Assembly: GCA_021159405.1 (NCBI GenBank)
Contig: JAGGRX010000073.1
Span: 1-7,609, forward strand
Length of the DNA: 7,609 nucleotides
Source: Candidatus Bipolaricaulota bacterium
GTDB lineage: Bacteria; Bipolaricaulota; Bipolaricaulia; Bipolaricaulales; Bipolaricaulaceae
Reading direction: 5' to 3'
Shown one piece after another: positions 4,778 to 7,609 of this stretch. Both the position numbers and the translations under genes were made by a program. The notes beneath the pieces are model-generated. The model saw nothing but the letters and a program-made list of their open reading frames with translations. It was not told where the DNA came from and ran no database searches. Position 1 is the first letter of the stretch. Each line of letters begins with the position of its first letter.

Positions 4778-6990
4778 GCTCGGGTCGGGCACTCGGGGTT
4801 GCTGCAGCGCCGCCCATGGCGGGGGTCCTCATAGAGGACCCCTTTTTTGCATATGGGGCAGGTCTCAACCGGCTTTCCCGGGAGGGTAAACCGACAATCC
4901 GGATAGCGGTTGCAGGCGTAAAACGTCCCCCGCCGCGGTGAATAGCGTTCCACCAGCTCCCCCTGCCCGCACTTGGGGCAGGTCACCCCGGTGGGGACCG
5001 GCATGGTATGGCCGCACTTAGGGCAGGCAAGGAACCTGCCGTAGCGGCCGTGTTTTAGCTGCATGGGGGTGCCGCATTTGGGGCAGGGCGCTGCCGGGGC
5101 ATCCTCCGCCTCCGCCAGCCCCTCGGCCAGCTCCACCCGCTCGGGGCGATAGCGGTACTTCACATCCGGTGGCAGATTCCTGGTGGTCCTGCACTCCGGA
5201 TAGCGGGAGCAGCCCAGGTAAAGCCCCCCCTTCCACACCCGCACCTCCATGGGGGCCCCACATTTGGGGCAAGACACGTCCGTGAGCACCCGGAACGGCT
5301 TCTTCCCCTCCTTTATCTCCCCCTCCACCTGGGAAAGCCGCTGGGAAAACCAGCGGTAGAAGGAGGACAAAACCTGCAACCGATCCGCCTGCCCCTCCTG
5401 AATCCGGTCAAGATCCTCCTCCATCTTGGCCGTGAAGTCCTCCCGAACCGTCTCCGGGAAGTAGTTCCGGAGGAAGTCAGTCACCAGGTGCCCAAGAAGG
5501 GTGGGCCGTAGCGACCCGTTCTCACGTTTCACGTACCCCCGTTCCTGGATCACGGAGACGATCTGGGCATAGGTGCTGGGGCGGCCGATCCCTTCCCGTT
5601 CCAGCTTCCTCACCAGGCCCGCCTCGGTGTAGCGTCCCGGGGGCTCCGTCTTCTTCTCCAAGAACGCAAGCTCGGGGGCGGGAAGCTCCATCCCTGAAGC
5701 CAGGCCTTCGGGGAGGTCCGCCTCCTCGTCCGCAAGTTTTTCCACCTGAAGCACCCGGGTGAAGCCGGGAAACACCCTCCAGGAGGCCGAGGCACGGAAC
5801 ACCCAGTTCCCTGCCCTGATCTTCACCTTGCGACGCCGCCAGATCCCATCCGCCATTTGGGTGGCAACGAACCTCCGCCAGATGAGGGCGTACAGCTTCC
5901 GCTGCTCCGGGGTGAGGTAAGGGGCGACCTGGTCCGGGTCTAGCGCCACCTGGGTGGGGCGGATGGCCTCATGGGCATCCTGGGCCCGCCGCTTGTTCTT
6001 GAACTTGCGTGGCCGGGGGGAGAGGAACTCTTTCCCGAACCTGTCCCGCACCAGGGCCCGCGCCTCCTCGATCGCCGAGTCCGCCACCCGCACCGAGTCG
6101 GTCCGCATGTAGGTGATGAGCCCCAGGGGTTTTCCGGCCACATCCACCCCCTCATAGAGCTGCTGGGCGATCTGCATGGTGCGGCGTGGGGAGAACGAAA
6201 GCTCGCTTGCCGCCGCCTGCTGCAAGGTGGAGGTGATGAACGGCGGCGGTGGCCTCCGCTTCACCTCTTCCTCCACCACCTCCTCCACCACAAACCCAGC
6301 GCGGGAAAGCTCCTCTTCCAGGCGCTTGACCTGGGCCTCATCCGTTAGCTTCCCCTCCAGTTTGGCGACGAAAGGGGGCTCGGTGGGGAAGCGGGCCTCC
6401 ACCTCCCAGTAGGGCTCGGGAACGAAGTCCTGGATCTCAAGCTCCCGATCACAGATAAAGCGGAGGGCCACGGACTGGACACGCCCGGCGGACAGGCCTT
6501 CAAACCTGCGCCCAGCCAGGACTAGGGAGAGGAGCGGGGACACTTGATAGCCCACCAGCCGATCCAAGATCCTGCGGGCACGCTGGGCTTCCACCTTGCG
6601 GAGGTCCACCTCACCTGGTTCCTTGAGGGCTTGCCTTACCGCCTCCGGGGTGATCTCATGAAACAGCACCCGGGCAAAACGCTCCCGATTTCCGTCCGAA
6701 AGGAGCTCCAAAAGGTCGAAGGCGATGGCTTCCCCCTCCCGATCCGGGTCGGTGGCCAGGTACACGAGGGCCGCATCCCGCACCGCCTTGCGCAGATTTG
6801 CGATCAGCTTGCGGTCTCGCACCACCCACTTGGGGGAAAAGCCGTTCCCTATGTCCACTCCCAGCTCCCGCTCCGGGAGGTCCCGGACGTGCCCCTTGGA
6901 GGAGTAGACCTCGATCTCCTTTCCCAAATAGCCGGACAGGGTGCGGGCCTTGGTCGGCGATTCCACGATGAGAACCTTTTTCCCTGCCAT
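4774..6990 (-). CDS. topA: DNA topoisomerase I (type IA) with four C-terminal zinc ribbons
   Basis: This 738-residue enzyme relaxes negatively supercoiled DNA through a 5'-phosphotyrosine intermediate. The Toprim domain opens the protein: Glu10 in LIVESPTKA and the metal triad Asp81, Asp83, Glu85 in ATDPDREGEA. The catalytic tyrosine is Tyr294 in ITYMRTDS, with Arg296 beside it. LSAGRVQSVALR (166-177) and GIGRPSTYA (467-475) are hallmark motifs. The C-terminal part carries four Cys4 modules: C574/C577/C594/C600, C636/C639/C656/C659, C671/C674/C693/C699 and C711/C714/C729/C734. E. coli TopA (865 aa) has fewer classic Cys4 ribbons and extra ribbon-like domains, so this is a shorter protein in which every module keeps its cysteines. 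Start ATG 6990 has only GGAG 5 nt upstream. The 3' end overlaps the sigma gene stop and contains that gene's apparent terminator. Confidence 0.97.
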   Translation of the reverse strand: MAGKKVLIVESPTKARTLSGYLGKEIEVYSSKGHVRDLPERELGVDIGNGFSPKWVVRDRKLIANLRKAVRDAALVYLATDPDREGEAIAFDLLELLSDGNRERFARVLFHEITPEAVRQALKEPGEVDLRKVEAQRARRILDRLVGYQVSPLLSLVLAGRRFEGLSAGRVQSVALRFICDRELEIQDFVPEPYWEVEARFPTEPPFVAKLEGKLTDEAQVKRLEEELSRAGFVVEEVVEEEVKRRPPPPFITSTLQQAAASELSFSPRRTMQIAQQLYEGVDVAGKPLGLITYMRTDSVRVADSAIEEARALVRDRFGKEFLSPRPRKFKNKRRAQDAHEAIRPTQVALDPDQVAPYLTPEQRKLYALIWRRFVATQMADGIWRRRKVKIRAGNWVFRASASWRVFPGFTRVLQVEKLADEEADLPEGLASGMELPAPELAFLEKKTEPPGRYTEAGLVRKLEREGIGRPSTYAQIVSVIQERGYVKRENGSLRPTLLGHLVTDFLRNYFPETVREDFTAKMEEDLDRIQEGQADRLQVLSSFYRWFSQRLSQVEGEIKEGKKPFRVLTDVSCPKCGAPMEVRVWKGGLYLGCSRYPECRTTRNLPPDVKYRYRPERVELAEGLAEAEDAPAAPCPKCGTPMQLKHGRYGRFLACPKCGHTMPVPTGVTCPKCGQGELVERYSPRRGTFYACNRYPDCRFTLPGKPVETCPICKKGVLYEDPRHGRRCSNPECPTRA
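4822..4848 (+). terminator. Intrinsic terminator of the sigma gene, inside topA
   Basis: GGGGTCCTC (4822-4830) and GAGGACCCC (4834-4842) form a perfect 9-bp stem with an ATA loop, followed by TTTTTT (4843-4848). This is a textbook intrinsic terminator on the plus strand, 44 nt after the sigma stop. On the minus strand the same bases encode KKGVLYEDP in the last zinc ribbon of TopA. Confidence 0.88.
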
Positions 6991-7001
6991 CGCGTCTCCG
7001 G

Positions 7002-7030
7002 ATTATGGGAGGGGGGAAACCGGGACGCAA
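7002..7030 (-). promoter_or_regulatory. Candidate topA promoter
   Basis: The minus strand reads TTGCGT (7030-7025), a 17-bp spacer, then CATAAT (7007-7002). The -10 matches consensus at five of six bases, the -35 at three. The predicted start, A6995, would give a leader of about 5 nt and exclude most of the GGAG before the ATG, so the message would be almost leaderless. A start a few bases upstream would keep the GGAG. Confidence 0.4.
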
Positions 7031-7034
7031 GGCC

Positions 7035-7063
7035 TTGACGGGGAGGCAGCCTGGCTCAATGAT
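7035..7063 (+). promoter_or_regulatory. Candidate promoter of the lamin-tail protein gene
   Basis: TTGACG (7035-7040; five of six) is followed by a 17-bp spacer and AATGAT (7058-7063; four of six). The predicted start near 7070 would place the SD at the very 5' end of the mRNA. It partly overlaps the region of the divergent topA promoter candidate. Confidence 0.4.
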
Positions 7064-7068
7064 GGTTT

Positions 7069-7081
7069 GAGGAGGTGATCC
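7069..7081 (+). promoter_or_regulatory. Extended Shine-Dalgarno of the lamin-tail protein gene
   Basis: GAGGAGGTGATCC matches 12 of 13 bases of AAGGAGGTGATCC, the full complement of the bacterial 16S rRNA 3' end. The GGAGG core is 8 nt before GTG 7084. This supports the start and suggests strong initiation. Confidence 0.8.
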
Positions 7082-7083
7082 CT

Positions 7084-7609
7084 GTGAGCAAGGTAGCAGT
7101 GCTGCTCGGGGTGCTGGTCCTCCCGCTGGCTGGGATGGCCCAGGTGGTGATCAACGAGGTGGCCTGGGGAGGGACGGAAGCCTCACCCTATGACGAATGG
7201 ATCGAGCTTTTCAACACCTCCGATGAAGCAGTAGATCTTGCCGGCTGGATCCTGGCCTGGGAGGGGGTCGCCATCCCCCTGGGGGAGGAATCAGGGGGCA
7301 CGGTGGTGTTGCGCTCGCACGTGATCGAGCCTCACGGCTTTTTCCTGCTTGAGCGAAGTGGGGATGACACAGTGGTCGGGCGCGAGGCGGACCTCATCTA
7401 TCGGGGGGCCCTGCCCAATTCGGGGACGGTGCTCAAGCTCATGAACCCGGAGGGTGTAGTGGTGGACACGGCCAACCTTGGCTGCCCCGAGGGCTGGTGG
7501 GCCGGGAGGGCGGGGGCCTCCATGGAGCGGATCGCCCCTACCGCGCCGGATGGGCGCTTCTCCTGGCGCCCCGGGGTTTCGGGGGAACTCCTGGACGCTG
7601 ACGGTACCC
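7084..7609 (+). CDS. Secreted lamin-tail-domain (LTD) protein, 3' end beyond the window
   Basis: The frame is open from GTG 7084 to the window end: 175 codons and one extra base, so the protein is partial. Residues 1-19 form a signal peptide (MSKVAVLLGVLVLPLAGMA), with likely cleavage before Gln20. The mature part begins with an LTD fold: VVINEVAWGG (21-30), DEWIELFNTS (37-46), VDLAGWIL (50-57), then FFLLERSGDDT (86-95), GTVLKLMNPEG (114-124) and a closing GASMERIAP (143-151). Bacterial LTDs are small immunoglobulin-like domains found at the N-terminus of large secreted proteins, often with nucleases, metallophosphatases or adhesion repeats after them. What follows here cannot be seen, so no enzymatic role is assigned. 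The gene diverges from topA across 93 bp, with no obvious functional tie. Export and domain are well supported; function is unknown. Confidence 0.85.
   Translation, partial: MSKVAVLLGVLVLPLAGMAQVVINEVAWGGTEASPYDEWIELFNTSDEAVDLAGWILAWEGVAIPLGEESGGTVVLRSHVIEPHGFFLLERSGDDTVVGREADLIYRGALPNSGTVLKLMNPEGVVVDTANLGCPEGWWAGRAGASMERIAPTAPDGRFSWRPGVSGELLDADGT

Noticed and set aside
6544..7038. A 164-codon open frame on the plus strand opposite the TopA Toprim domain
   Set aside because: It is opposite conserved Toprim codons, and the TopA reading is certain.

Overview
The window is a GC-rich, tightly packed piece of bacterial chromosome with six genes. It shows no phage, insertion-sequence, CRISPR or RNA-gene signal. 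A primary-type sigma-70, a bacterial TopA with C-terminal zinc ribbons, strong Shine-Dalgarno (SD) sequences and GTG/TTG starts make it bacterial. The hexameric glutamate dehydrogenase, whose cofactor loop resembles that of thermophile and archaeal enzymes, next to an amino-acid ABC transporter, suggests an anaerobic and possibly thermophilic amino-acid user. A candidate-phylum lineage such as Bipolaricaulota is only a guess; the taxon cannot be settled from this sequence alone.

Layout. Positions 89-2275 (+) hold a polar amino-acid ABC import operon: a periplasmic binding protein and two permeases. A perfect 11-bp hairpin lies between the binding protein and the first permease. No ATPase gene lies in the window. 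The operon ends at a hairpin (2278-2301) and meets gdhA, which is on the minus strand (2324-3574). gdhA and the sigma factor gene (3824-4777, +) diverge from a 249-bp region that holds a strong promoter for the sigma gene and a weaker one for gdhA. Each leader carries a terminator-like hairpin ending in the same 10-mer, AATTTTTGTC. The sigma gene converges on topA (4774-6990, -): both stop codons come from one shared TTAA, and the apparent sigma terminator lies inside the topA coding sequence. topA diverges from a secreted lamin-tail-domain protein (7084 to the window end) that runs off the edge.

How the genes fit together. The transporter and GDH form a plausible module of amino-acid uptake followed by glutamate oxidation to 2-oxoglutarate and ammonium. 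The sigma factor and TopA are housekeeping genes. The genes themselves are ordinary. The unusual material is regulatory: paired leader hairpins, a terminator embedded in a neighbouring gene, an intercistronic hairpin next to a start with no SD, and very short inferred leaders. I found no convincing undescribed multi-gene system.
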